Shown one piece after another: positions 21,812 to 33,195 of a stretch of DNA of 64,000 nt. Each line of letters begins with the position of its first letter. Position 1 is the stretch's first letter. The position numbers and the translations under genes are program-made. The notes under the pieces are model-generated. The model saw only the letters and a list, made by a program, of their open reading frames with translations. It was not told where the DNA came from and made no database searches. Source of the DNA: Beroe forskalii (taxonomy: Eukaryota > Ctenophora > Nuda > Beroida > Beroidae); NCBI GenBank assembly GCA_011033025.1, contig WFMF01000450.1, forward strand, positions 1-64,000. The letters run 5' to 3'.

Positions 21812-24108
21812 TTAGTACAGAATATTTATACGTCATACGTCACTAATTTTATACGGATATTATTTATACGACATTAAATTTATACGATTTTATCAGCCAC
21901 CAAGAAAAAAGAAATTCGGTTTGATGAATTCAGTAAAAATTTTGATATTGATTATTCAATCTGAAACAAGAAAATGGGCCCACTAAGCCGTCAGTATCCC
22001 TTATGTTTTGATTATCACGTATTCTTTTCACTGCTTAGTGCTTTATAAGCAATACCAGCTGCAGACAATCCTTGTAGAATATTTGACTTTCCTTCTGGTG
22101 TCTTAAAGGCTGCACGACAACTGCACCCCCAGGAGAAGGTCACGTGATATGTCACATGATCAAATTGTCACGTGATGTGTCATGTGATGTACATGTGATG
22201 TGCTAAAGTTCCAATCAAAGATATGAGCTCAGGGCGACAACTGCACCCCTCTATCAAAACATAGTTCCATTCACAATCAAGTTAAAATTAACATCAGAGA
22301 CAAGCTGATTATGGCAATACCCTAATGCTTTTAGAATATAGGTACGAAGAAAAAGCAGTACGGTACAGGTACATCGAACGTACTTCGCTCCAAACACCAT
22401 TGGAAGGTGCTGGTAATAAGACATTGCCATGTACAATTTCATGTATTTTATTTAAATTTTCAAATAAAATAAGATTTAAGTCCGTCGATTATACTTTGGG
22501 GCAAAAGTTCAAAATAGATAGCTTGTGAATCTATATGAAACGCTGATCAACTTGAAATTTTCAAAACACTTTGCGTCGACTGATAATACATGTTTTTTTT
22601 CTCAAAATCTTAGGTTTCGATCAACTTGGACTAAACGCTACACCAGTTCATGCTTTGAAATGTTGTGTCTAGCGACTTATGAAGCTGGAGGAATAGACCC
22701 CGTTGCATTGCAAAGCCATGAAAATTGACGAGAGTTTATATAATTTATGCATTTATAGTGCAAGAGTCGATGTTTTGGGGTTACTACTCTCCTGTTTACT
22801 GATTAACCTACCACCGTCAACTTATAACGTATCACAATTGGGATGGTTCCTCCTTTCACAAATCGCCGACTCCATGATAGTAGGTACCATGTTCAGTTCA
22901 CACAGGCTATAACCCTGTTGCAGATACCTCCTACTTTGTTTACGCAGTGGTTCACCTTTCCACGCAAACGCTAAAGGGAAGCTCTCCCTTTGTCATTGGA
23001 ATTGGAGAAGGGGTAATTAGCTTTACATAACACGATACGAGGATGTGATACGTAGGTATTAAGTGCTCTCTTAGTTAGCGTATTGATGGCATGAACTGGA
23101 AACAAAAGGAGACAGTCAGTCCTTGTCTAGATTGTAACAATTTATAACCAATTAGCAATTACTTTTTTATGACCTTCGGAATACCTAATGGCTAATTGGG
23201 TGTAATAAGTCATATTTTAGTCATGATAGTGAATCAGAAATGAACGTCTCACATTGTTTCATCTTATGTTTCTGTCTAAGTGTTATGAAAACAATCGATG
23301 GAGAAATTTTACACTTTATTGTCTGCTGAACAACCATATAAATTTATTTTTTACCAACAAACGGCCACTCGAAATTTTAATGAAATCATTATCAATGGCT
23401 ATACTTGTATACTTCTGAATTTTTGAGTTAAAACTCTTATGGTTCCAACCTCTGCTGCTTTTGAAGATTATGAATCTATTCTTGAATATTTGTTTGAAGT
23501 TGCGAAATATTTTGGGCATGAAATTTGAAGTTACCAATGGATTTTTATCGTTAATCTATCCGATTTAGTCATGTTGAGAAATTATATCATGTTTACATGG
23601 TTTCATGTTGTTATAAATGTTCCAAGTTTTTCTTTACATGTGCATACAACATCCAGTTTCAATGGTACTGCAGATTACTCTCTCACTATAATATGATAAA
23701 GTTTCAATTAACTCATCACACAGTCACGTGTCATGTCATGTGATATATCACGTGATAATTGTGTGTCACGTGATCAAGTCACATGATCAGTAGGGGGTGC
23801 AGTTGTCGGTCAGCGGTCTTAAAGTAAGTGAAAGCGTTGCATGCAGAGTTCGAAGAACAGCTTTTCCTGTATTTACTTTGATGTCATCTATTTCTGGATA
23901 AATGTTAGGTCATAGACTAGTAATCTCATCACTAGAATCCTGTTCAATACTTTTCAATGCACGGTTGATAGTCAGATCAAGTGGCTACAAGAATGGAAAA
24001 TTTGAACGACACTTAATTTATACTTCATAAATTTTATACGACATGAAATTTATACGAAAAAAATCAAAATTCTTATAAATATTGTGATGCATAAATATTC
24101 TGTACTAA
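21812..24108. mobile_element. 2.3-kb non-autonomous TIR element in copy B
   Basis: Ends are inverted: ttagtacagaatatttatac at left and its near complement ...aaatattctgtactaa at right. Subterminal motifs repeat on both sides: TTTATACGACAT-like runs, a second inner inverted pair (gacaactgcacccc near 22108 and 22232 against ggggtgcagttgtc near 23795) and blocks of CACGTGAT/TCACATGATC near 22141-22200 and 23725-23790. No transposase was found inside. Copy A is uninterrupted at this point (5672). Confidence 0.8.
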
Positions 24109-26977
24109 GGTATTGAGAAATAACGTGCTTCAAGTTCAAAGGTTTTTATAAATTGGGACTGAGGTTTATTGTAAAATAATGTACTCAGGCAAATATTACC
24201 TACACTATAGGTAATATTTACCTGGCATAGTCTATTTGCCTGAAACGCCTATTCAGAATCCGCGTTGAAATTTATAAGTTACGTATTGACTATTGTGAGA
24301 AAAATACGCGTACGTTTCTTCTGAGGCCAACACGCCGTACTTTTTGGCGATTTTTCACGTATTTAACATCCTGAGATCAGAGGATTCTTCTAAAACAAAC
24401 TTGAGTCAAAAACAGACTCCAGTCAAAATTTTACAGTGGCAGTTCGAACTGCAGTTTTGTGTGCGCGGCGTAACGCCGCGCCCACAAAATTGCAGTTCGA
24501 ACTGTCACTGTTAGTGTATACTTTCAATGAACTCTTTACTCAAGTCGGACTTGAGTTCTGTTTCGGAATATACCCCCTGCGACAGCGCATTATATAGTCG
24601 GCTAAAGTTAGTCATCAAAACATGGTTGTTAAATACGCGAAAAAGTGAAAATACGCTGATTTGAAATTTTAGCAATATTTAAAAATTGGAGGGGAAAAAG
24701 TTGGTTTCTGCCAAAAAATACGTACATCGTATTTTTCCGTATTTATTGTAAAAAATACGTTTTTAACAATCTTGCATGAAAATAACTTCGTTAATTATCA
24801 ATAAAATGCTTTTGAGGCCTTGACTAATACCTAAGACCAACAAATCTGTCTTTTAAATTCCCCTTATATTTTTCATGATATATCAGTAATTTTCAATTGA
24901 ACATTCAACTACCAATTGAAAAAGTAGTGATGAAAGCCATAAGTGATGGTGAAGATTTCAAAGATAAAGCCAAAAAATATGAATTGTGAAATACAAATCA
25001 AAGATTCGATACAAATACAATAAGAGATAAGATAACGCAAAGATACGGTATAGGGAAAACTGAGTATTTTACCTTTCGAGGAAAATATAAATAATTCGCA
25101 TTCATGGTAAAATTCGCATTCATCAAAAACGGGCCAATGAGCAGGGAATTTAGACAAAAAACCTTATTTTCTTGCGAAGAACAATCGAAGAATGATATGA
25201 ATTAACTATAAACTACCCAACCAGGGTTGTAAATTAACGATAACCAACTAATGAAGTCCTTATCTGAGATGAGCTTAGTGTGTTTGAAGAAAATATAGAT
25301 GGTAAAAACTTAAAATTCGGAAATTAATTCATGCTCTGACTACCCTACCAGGGTGTTTAAGTTGATGACAATACAGGAAAAGGACCTAAACGTACACACA
25401 CGTTAGTAACTAATAACAAATGATAGGGGGTTGGAACGTGACACCATTATTACAGTTTAATTATTATTTTTTTGTGGTTCGATACTGCAACATTTATGAA
25501 CCAAATCCGCCGATCATTCATTGGCTCTTGGCAGCATAGCTGCCAAATCTTGGGAAAGCCGATGCAGGGCATGATTTCAAGGTCAATAAAGGGCAAAAGA
25601 AGGGCAAATAGGGGTACCCTTTTGTAATTTTAAATGACATAGGTACCTTTTCAGTAATTAAAAGACTCAATTTACTCCAGTGTCATATAGGTACCCTTTT
25701 GAAAAACCTCAATTTTGCGGGTTTGGCATAATTTTTGTACCAAAATCGTTTACTGTAGGTACCTTTTTGGAATTACCCCGCGAAAGGAGGGCATGCTCTA
25801 CAAAATACATAGAAACGCGCCTATCGGGTCCATTTTGGGATACTGCCCGAGGGCATAAGCCCGAGGGATGTATCCGGTTTTGGCCCGAGCCCGTAGGGCG
25901 AGGGTCTAAACCAATATGGACCAGATCAGGCAAGTGTCTATATATTATAGACCCGCATGAAAACGTCAGAGGGTTCTACAAAGCAGGGTAAAGAAGGGCA
26001 CCCGGCGAAAGAAGGGCAAATCGGCAGCTATGTTTGGCAGTCTAGTAAGAACTCACACAAAACTCATAAGGCATCATGTACAAAATACACTGTCTCAATT
26101 CCGAGCACCCTAAAGGCAGTGATTATGGAGTTTAGTAATTAATGTTTCCCAATAAAGAAACAACAGTATATTGCTATGAACTATTAATGGTGAGACATGA
26201 AATTTGGAAATTACGTTGAATCAATTTTGGAAATTACGTTGGTTCAGGAGTGCTATCGATAGATGGTTACTTGGTGTAAAATGTACTACAGTCTACACAC
26301 TTTAATGACACACTCAAATGAACCACTTAAATGACTTCAATGGACGCACCCGACATTACAATTCGAAAGTCACAAAACAAACAAAACAGATTTGAAAATG
26401 TCCCGCCTTGGCAGCGAGCTATGACAAGGAAGCACCTCCCAATCAGGGTGATCCAATTAACATTCATGGAATAGGATATCAGTGTAGAGATATCATTACT
26501 ACTACACTGTAACATAATCGCACGTGAATAATGTAATTACCCAAGACTGGCCTGAAGGAGTCAGCATTAAAAGTTATTTTAAGGAGGAACGTGTGTGCTA
26601 TGTCTGTGGAATTGCTCGTGACGAAGTCACGCTGCCCACGTGACAAAGTATGCAGTGATTGCGAAGAGGCAAGAAGAAAGGTATGAAGGGTAAATAACAT
26701 GTGCCTGCATGCCGTGCACCTACATTATTTCGCACTTTCAGGATTGGAAAACTGGATTTATGGATGTACAAAATTCAAAAAATCCGATCCCTAGTCACCG
26801 CAACATGTGACCGGTCATGCTGATGGTCATGTGCCATGCGCTAACGTTTAGTATCTACTTCCTAAATATAGGGAAATCCAATTATTGTGGATTGCTTCTT
26901 TTCTCCATCATGATCAATATACACACAAAATAAAATCAAATGCGGTTTTGATGACGTCATTATCAGAGCCCAGCGTA
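24109..26977. other. Intergenic DNA of copy B
   Basis: Counterpart of 5672-8698 and again without a convincing gene. A copy-B-only stretch (about 24243-24950) carries an inverted repeat: cagttcgaactgcagttttg near 24438 faces caaaattgcagttcgaactg near 24484 around gcggcgtaacgccgc. Confidence 0.6.
25803..25975. mobile_element. Foldback insert specific to copy B
   Basis: Copy A reads catgctctacaattctacaaagc, while copy B has about 175 extra bases between the two tctacaa words. The insert has inverted parts (cctatcgggtccattttggg against ccaatatggaccagatcagg) and GC-rich gcccgag words. The flanking tctacaa may be a target duplication or a pre-existing direct repeat. Confidence 0.6.
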
Positions 26978-27938
26978 TCAATTTGATGACGTACAATCGG
27001 CAAGGCGTGCGGCAGACAAACACACTAACTTTTCATCAGGCGTCTTCTCTGGCTGTTTCTCTTTCACTTCCTTCTTCACTCCTCTCGCTGACCGAGTTGG
27101 ACGGCTGCCAGGTCGAGCTATGGGTCTGGAGGACGCTTGGGTTATGGGTTTGGAGGACGCTTGAGTTTCGAGCTTGGAGGACGCTTGGGTTATGGGTTTG
27201 GAGGACGCTTGGGTTATGGGTTTGGAGGACGCTTGAGTTTCGAGCTTGCAGGACGATTGGTTTGTGGGTTTTGAGGACGCTTGAGTGATGGGTTTCGGCG
27301 GATCAGGGCAAGGATTTACTGGAGGTTCTCGCTTTAGAATGGTTATCTTCTTTGGTGCGCGCTTTGGCCTGGCTGGTTCAGTTGGGGCTTCCAGTGGCTC
27401 ATCTTTGATAGGAGTTTCCACTTGTCTGGATTGATCTGAGGAAGCTTTACTTACTGTGGTGTCCCGACTCTTTCGTGCACAGCGCATTACGATACATGTT
27501 TTGCTTTTTTGCAGCGCGCAGATGTTCTTAATATGTTTTTGAATTGAAATTACATTTGATTTGGCGCGCTAACAATCGTACTCACCTGCGCCGCAAAAAA
27601 CACATTTGCGCGCAGCAAAAAGCACAAGGCGCGCCGTTATAGTTATACACCGCGCACAAAAGAGTCGGGACACCACAGTTACAATTTGTTACCTATTCAC
27701 AATTATTAAAGCGATTATGATGAACTCAAGGTGAAGTTTAATCAAATTCTGTCAAGTAATTTGGGTGCTATCAAAAGTAAAAACCTGAAGAGTTCTCATT
27801 GGTGGTTTCTGGTTCCCTCTTCACCTGCGGATCATCATACTTCTTAGCCAGGTTCCGACCATGCTTTGTTTTCTTAACGAATCCGTCGAGACTTTGCTGC
27901 TTGAGGGTGTCCGGGGAAAGAGGAGTCTTATCAAGCAT
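26978..27938 (-). CDS. Small Lys/Pro-rich protein with psi-K-x-E motifs, copy B
   Basis: Exons 27938-27785 and 27453-26978, with the same phase and the same MITE-derived acceptor as copy A. The product is about 210 residues. The central repeat differs in number and wording: KLETQASS units are mixed with KPITQASS units. The psi-K-x-E sites VKRE, IKDE, LKRE and VKKE are all kept. Retention of an open frame and of these motifs in both copies argues for a real protein, but no family is recognised. Confidence 0.6.
27454..27678. mobile_element. Harbinger-type MITE in the small-gene intron, copy B
   Basis: Same element and insertion point as in copy A, so it predates the split of the copies. TTA flanks it at 27451-27453 and 27679-27681. 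The ends CTGTGGTGTCCCGACTCTTT and AAGAGTCGGGACACCACAG pair almost perfectly. Confidence 0.82.
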
Positions 27939-28107
27939 CCTCATTGAGGGATTGAATTACTTTAATTACATGGATTTGACTATTTGGCCATTTTGGAATA
28001 ATATTACACCCAATCAGGGTAGAAATTAGAAATGAGATCGTGTAAGAATGTTTATTTAGAGCAATGGTTTACTGGGTAATCAATACCGAAAGCCTTTTAT
28101 GCAGGAA

Positions 28108-28467
28108 CTAGCAGGCCCGTTGGGCCTGCATACACAGAGCTCACTCGGCGCTGCTACGCAGCACCTCGTTCGAAAATTTCAAACCCCGCAACTCAAATCA
28201 ACTAAATTATTTTTACCGCATCAAAAAATTCTAATCACACCAAAAGTTATAAAGCTCCGAAATCAAAACAGCATTAAACCGTAAAGAACGCGCGCGCGAT
28301 TAATCTGCACGTGCAGAATATCTGTATCCATAGCAACGGTGCGACTAAGCCCGGCTTATCCCGGCTTAGCCTTTCTTTCTCTTGATATTTCCTTGGCAAG
28401 CTCTAATTTAATGGTGTGCGCCCGCACAAACATTATTCACGTGTGAATTTACTTTATTATGCAGGAA
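28108..28467. mobile_element. 360-bp retroposon (SINE-like) specific to copy B
   Basis: Flanked by a 10-bp direct repeat tatgcaggaa (28098-28107 and 28458-28467); copy A has one uninterrupted tatgcaggaataat at this point. The 5' part has a short hairpin gcaggcccgttgggcctgc. The 3' part (tccatagcaacgg, tttctcttgatat, cttggcaagctc, acaaacattattcacgtgtg) recurs at 61480-61683. Length, long target duplication and dispersed relatives fit a SINE; I could not confirm a tRNA-type promoter. Confidence 0.65.
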
Positions 28468-28812
28468 TAATACAATCAGTGAAGGCATAAAGTTATCAAG
28501 TTAAATCAATACAACAACCTTTATCTGAAACTGATAAGAATTCTCTAAGATAGATAACTACCACTAGGCATAAATAGTACCATATACGTTTAACAATAAC
28601 TCAATAACCTTGTTGAATCAAATAAATTTTGATGAAGCAAGTTTTTCCTCTTCATACTTCCAAAAAGGAAAATCAACAGGAACAACGATCAACGATAAAT
28701 AACGTCCTAACAATAACATCCTAACCTAACAATAACATCAAATAACTCAACAATATAAAACAAAGCAGTAGGTTCCTACCACTACCAATGCTACATAGTC
28801 CCACTACCAATG

Positions 28813-31401
28813 CTACCTTTTACTGCGGCTATACTCCTCCAACAACCCATCCAGTATTTCCTCTCTTGTCAGCGTGAAATGGCTAGCTTTCCACTTACTC
28901 TTCCCTAAAGTAAAGTACTTGTTGATTAGAGGACCCTTAGGGAGTTGGAGGTGTTTCACCACTTGGTCCCCCCTCAGAGGACACTCTGGCACCACCCACT
29001 CAGTCACCGCTTTCAGTAACCCCTCCCCCGCCTCCCCTCGACTCCTGCACAGCTCCCTGAACCCCATGTGGAACTTGTGACGGCAGTGTTTGGGGGTATC
29101 CACTAACAGGTCCTGGAAGTACTTCACTTCCTCCTCCCCCCGGTGCTTTATCACGAACTGTCCGATATACTCCTCATCCATTGACATCTTCCATTGCTTG
29201 CGGAGTTCTGAGAAGTGGTCTTTGGTTTGGAAGGCGTAGCCCAGGAGGGTCACTGGTCGTAGGTCCTCTAGGTACGCTACCTTGTGTTGGGACTCCAGGT
29301 CAGCAATGCTGAAGTGTTTCTCAGACAGGTTAATCAGAGGGTACAGGGCGAGAGACTTCATCTTCTGCAGAATGCTGGACACATGGTTGCCAACCACTAT
29401 TTTCTGCATTTCCAGCCAGATTCGTTCACGGGAAATCTTCTCTAGGCCAGCCTTGTTCTTGTCAATAGCTGCTATAGTGTTCTCATCCCACTGATCATCA
29501 CTGTCAGCAATACGACCGTAAAACCTAAAATACCTGAGAAATGGACATTTTAGCATGAGGCAGGCACCTGGATTTATTAAGGTAGGTAGGTAGGTAAAAT
29601 GCGCTTCCGCGGAGGCGCTGTGCCATACGACATGGCCCCTCATAATCTGAGAGGCAACGGTCGCGGTTTGGCTGATATGTTGGCATAACTAATAGTATTT
29701 ATTAAGAATTATTAAGAAAGACCTATAGTTTTAGAATGAAAGAGAGTTGGTAGGTATTTGGAGCTTATCAACTTAAATTCACCTCAGAATCCGGAGGTAA
29801 TCTTCAGCGATTCTTTCTACAGGGTCTCCCACAAACAGAACCTGCATCGAAAATGAAAAAAATCAATAATTACAAATTGTATATTATGAAGTAAACGGAA
29901 AGCGAATGAGAATGCGATGAGTTTGCATAAACTGACTTTGAGTTTGACGAATGCACTTTTCAACAATAAACAGAATAGTGTAGACTGTAGGTAGACACTA
30001 CCTGTTTGTTCTGGAGATGCGTTGCTCCATCAAAGTAGTCGTAGAGTGTACCCTCAATGTCAGCACTCATAGCATTAACTGCAAGCGATTGCAATTGACT
30101 CTTGAGGTTTGACAGTGTCATGTACAATTGTAAATTGATACAATACAATTCTATTTGAAAACTGATTGAAAGATGTAGTAGCAATTACTGAAAAAACACT
30201 GGAGACAACATTCACACCACTTCATTGACATCACTCCACTGACACCCCTTTAACTGACACCACTTCACTGACACCACTCCACTGACACCACTGACAACAC
30301 TCCACTGACACCACTCCACTGACACCACTGACACCACTCCACTGACACCACCTCACTGACACCACTTAACTGACACCCCTTTAACTGACACCCCTTTAAC
30401 TGACACCAATTAACTGACACCACTTCAACTGACACCACTCCACTGCACCACTCCACTGACACCACTTAAACTGACACCACTTCACTGACACCAACAAGAC
30501 ACGATACAACTCGCACCCACTAGTGAGGTCTCTGCGGGCTGCATCCAGCTGGAAGTCCGTTGTAAACTCCACTTGAGCGTGTCTCCCGTCCGTCTCATTG
30601 TCAACCCTGAGTGTTGTCACTTCGTAGGGGGTGTCATCCACCATTAGGGTCAGGGTGCCGTGTTGGATACCTGTAAATGGGGTGAAATGCGTACTTAGGT
30701 CAACAAGCTACAGCATATTTGATGAGATCTATCTTCATTCCTCAAAACAATTGTTCCAATACACAGAAAATAAATTTGAGGAGTAAGGATAGCAAGCTGC
30801 GATGATAGCATGCTGTGAAACACCTCACAAGGCGTGAAGATAACACGCCCCACCTGTAAGGATGTGTTTGACACCCGCCCCCTTGCACATGTCCACCATT
30901 TGGTCGGGAGTAGCGTTGGTAGCCATGTCAATGTCTTTGGGGGCTTTGTTCTGCAACACATCCCGAACAGCTCCCCCAACTATCCGCACTTCAAAACCTG
31001 GTGGTAGAGGGAGTTAGACAGGTAGAGAGAGTGATGAGAATGCTTTCTGAAATTTCAACAAAACTGCCATGGCAGTTCTGTTGAAATTTCAGAAAGCATT
31101 CGCATCACTCTCTGTTAAGTGTTAAAGATTAGTATCACGTACGTACAAATGGCATGCCATTTGTACGTACGTGATACTAATCTTTAACACTTAAAAGTTT
31201 AACCATGAAGGTAGATGGTGCCACGAAACCCAGAAATTTCCAATTATCACGAGATAATTGAAGTTTTCATATATGAGTGAAACAGTTCCATTTCCCACTC
31301 TCTCACCTACCTCTGTCTTTGAAAAGCTGGCAGATGTATTTGGTGGTAGGATTGGCGATGTCAGGCCAGTGTTTGTGTTCCTTGAGACTGGAGATAGTCA
31401 T
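28813..31401 (-). CDS. TRNT1: CCA-adding tRNA nucleotidyltransferase, copy B
   Basis: Six exons with the same lengths and phases as copy A: 31401-31311, 30997-30854, 30670-30521, 30078-30002, 29841-29783 and 29533-28813, again about 413 residues. The long last exon differs from copy A by only a few residues (for example ILQKMKS for ILHKMKS, AFQTK for AFHTK), while introns differ by many indels. All nucleotidyltransferase motifs are present, including DID and ARRDLT. The exon-3 acceptor is single here. Both copies look able to make the enzyme. Confidence 0.92.
30215..30495. repeat. 14-bp minisatellite in TRNT1 intron 3, copy B
   Basis: About 19 variable units of CACCACTCCACTGA type, with CACCACTTAACTGA and CACCCCTTTAACTGA variants. 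About half the length of the copy A array, showing rapid length change. Confidence 0.9.
31015..31260. mobile_element. AGGTGTCGC-family MITE rearranged into two palindromes
   Basis: Occupies the place of the copy A element at 17212. It holds two near-perfect palindromes: one centred near 31070 (tgaaatttcaacaaaactgc followed by its complement) and one centred near 31165 (tacgtacaaatggcatgcca arms). The element at 45598 reads tttccacaaaactgccattt without a break, so here a reverse-complement segment has been inserted between actgcc and atttgtacg. Confidence 0.75.
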
Positions 31402-31837
31402 GTTTCTGATGATGGTAGGGAGGCTTCTTTTGAAGGGGAGAAGAGAGGAAGCTAATCGAAACAACACTGTAGTTATTTTCTACATGAGCTAAACTGGGGA
31501 AAAGGGTGTGGTTTAAATGGAAATAATCTGTCAAATTCGATGGGAAAGATTCAACTGTACTCAAAGGATCCTCCGCATTTATCATTAAAGCATTTATCAT
31601 GAGAGAGAAGGGATGCCTTTCCAGCTGTACTATGAAAAACATTTGACATCAGTTATTCGAAAGGGCACAGGGTAACTCAAAGCCACGGCTCAAATTCGAA
31701 AACACTTGAAATCAGAAAATTAAAAATACACCAAAGCTATCCATAGAAAATAAATTACAGTTTATAAAACCATCATCATCCATCACTATATAAAAAACTT
31801 GAAACTAAACACAACCGAGATCGTGTCCCTTAAACTC

Positions 31838-32858
31838 TCATCCTTTATCGCTCTGCTTTATATCGCTACTGGAGATATCAATGCTGGTTATCCTGAGGAT
31901 GGTCGTCAAACTCTCGTGGAATGTCATTTTGTGCCAGAGTTTACCCCAGAAGTGGGTCCTGACAGAGGCTTTACCTGAGTTGTAGACCCGGAGATAAGGG
32001 CCTCGACCTCGCTCTATCACTACAGCTTTTACCTTGGGTGGTGTCACTGTGTCAGATATATGGTTTCAATGAATATATGATGCTAAAGTTTTAAGATGAA
32101 TAGAAGCAATAGAAAGCTGGCCAAAAATAGGGAGGTGGTACTGAAGGACCCACTGCCTTGATGAAATTTTGCATTTTAAAATTTTAAAATTCAAATTCCA
32201 TAAAAGCGCAACTGTCGTGTACACCTTGACAGTGGTTGAAGGGAGGAGGGGTCTACCAATGATAGTGTAGTTGAGTGATCCTGCCAGCAGCACCTTATCT
32301 AGCGTTATCTCAGTCCCTGGATCAAGATCCAGGTTGTCACTTTGGATCACATCGTCTACTCCAACCTGCCAGATTTCAATTAAAAACCATGATGCTTCAC
32401 AAAACAACATATGTCTCATTGAAATAGTTTGTCATGAAATTTGAGAGGAAATTACGAATTATCCAGAGGGTTGCAAAGTTCCTAAATCAAGCAGGTGAAG
32501 ACACTATGGAAAAGAGGAGTCAGTCATCAATAAAACCTACCTTAAACTGCCTTCCTCTGATGTGAATAACTGCAAAGTTTCGAGCAACAGGTCTTTCAAT
32601 ATCACGTGTCACAGTTTTAAGCAACTCTGCAGTAGTTTGCCTAGCAACAAGATGTTGGGAATGTTGCTCAGCAACAAGTTGCTCATCAACACGTGTTTCC
32701 AGGAGCTCTCCAGTTTTGTCTGACGCGTATCTTCTGAGGGTTGCTTTGGAATGTTGCTTGGTGGGATGAAGGCTGGTGAGATGGCAGGGAGTTGCTGTCA
32801 GGTGGGTAACAGAGGGGAGGGAAACTGTTCGTAGGCATCGAGTGAGTGGAAACATCAT
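31838..32858 (-). CDS. MRPL21: Mitochondrial ribosomal protein bL21m, copy B
   Basis: Exons 32858-32541, 32365-32225 and 32032-31838, same lengths as copy A except for the upstream ATG. The N-terminal leader has diverged by about a dozen substitutions; the ribosomal core (FAVIHIRGRQFK, GVDDVIQSDNLDLDPGTEI, SIDISSSDIKQSDKG) has few. This matches a functional core with a freely changing import leader. Confidence 0.9.
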
Positions 32859-33195
32859 GCTAAAATAGGGGATAGAAATTACTGTGAAATGTTGACATTT
32901 ACAAAATTATCATAATATCGGGTAGTTCATTTAGAAATAGAGAGTTGGGCATATGGTGAAATGTATGATAAAACCATACGTTGTATGGTTTTGTTGTATG
33001 GTTTTGTTTAAGAGTTAAAAATCAAAGATAGCATAACTGCGTCGATCATGTATGTCAAAGATTCTTTTGTAAAGTTATTTAGTCAATCAAATTGCGATTT
33101 CATGAAACTTGTATGGTACAAAATATAACTTTAAAACAGCATTCAATCACAATAAATAAATTAAGATACTAATAAATTAAAACCTATATCTGCAA

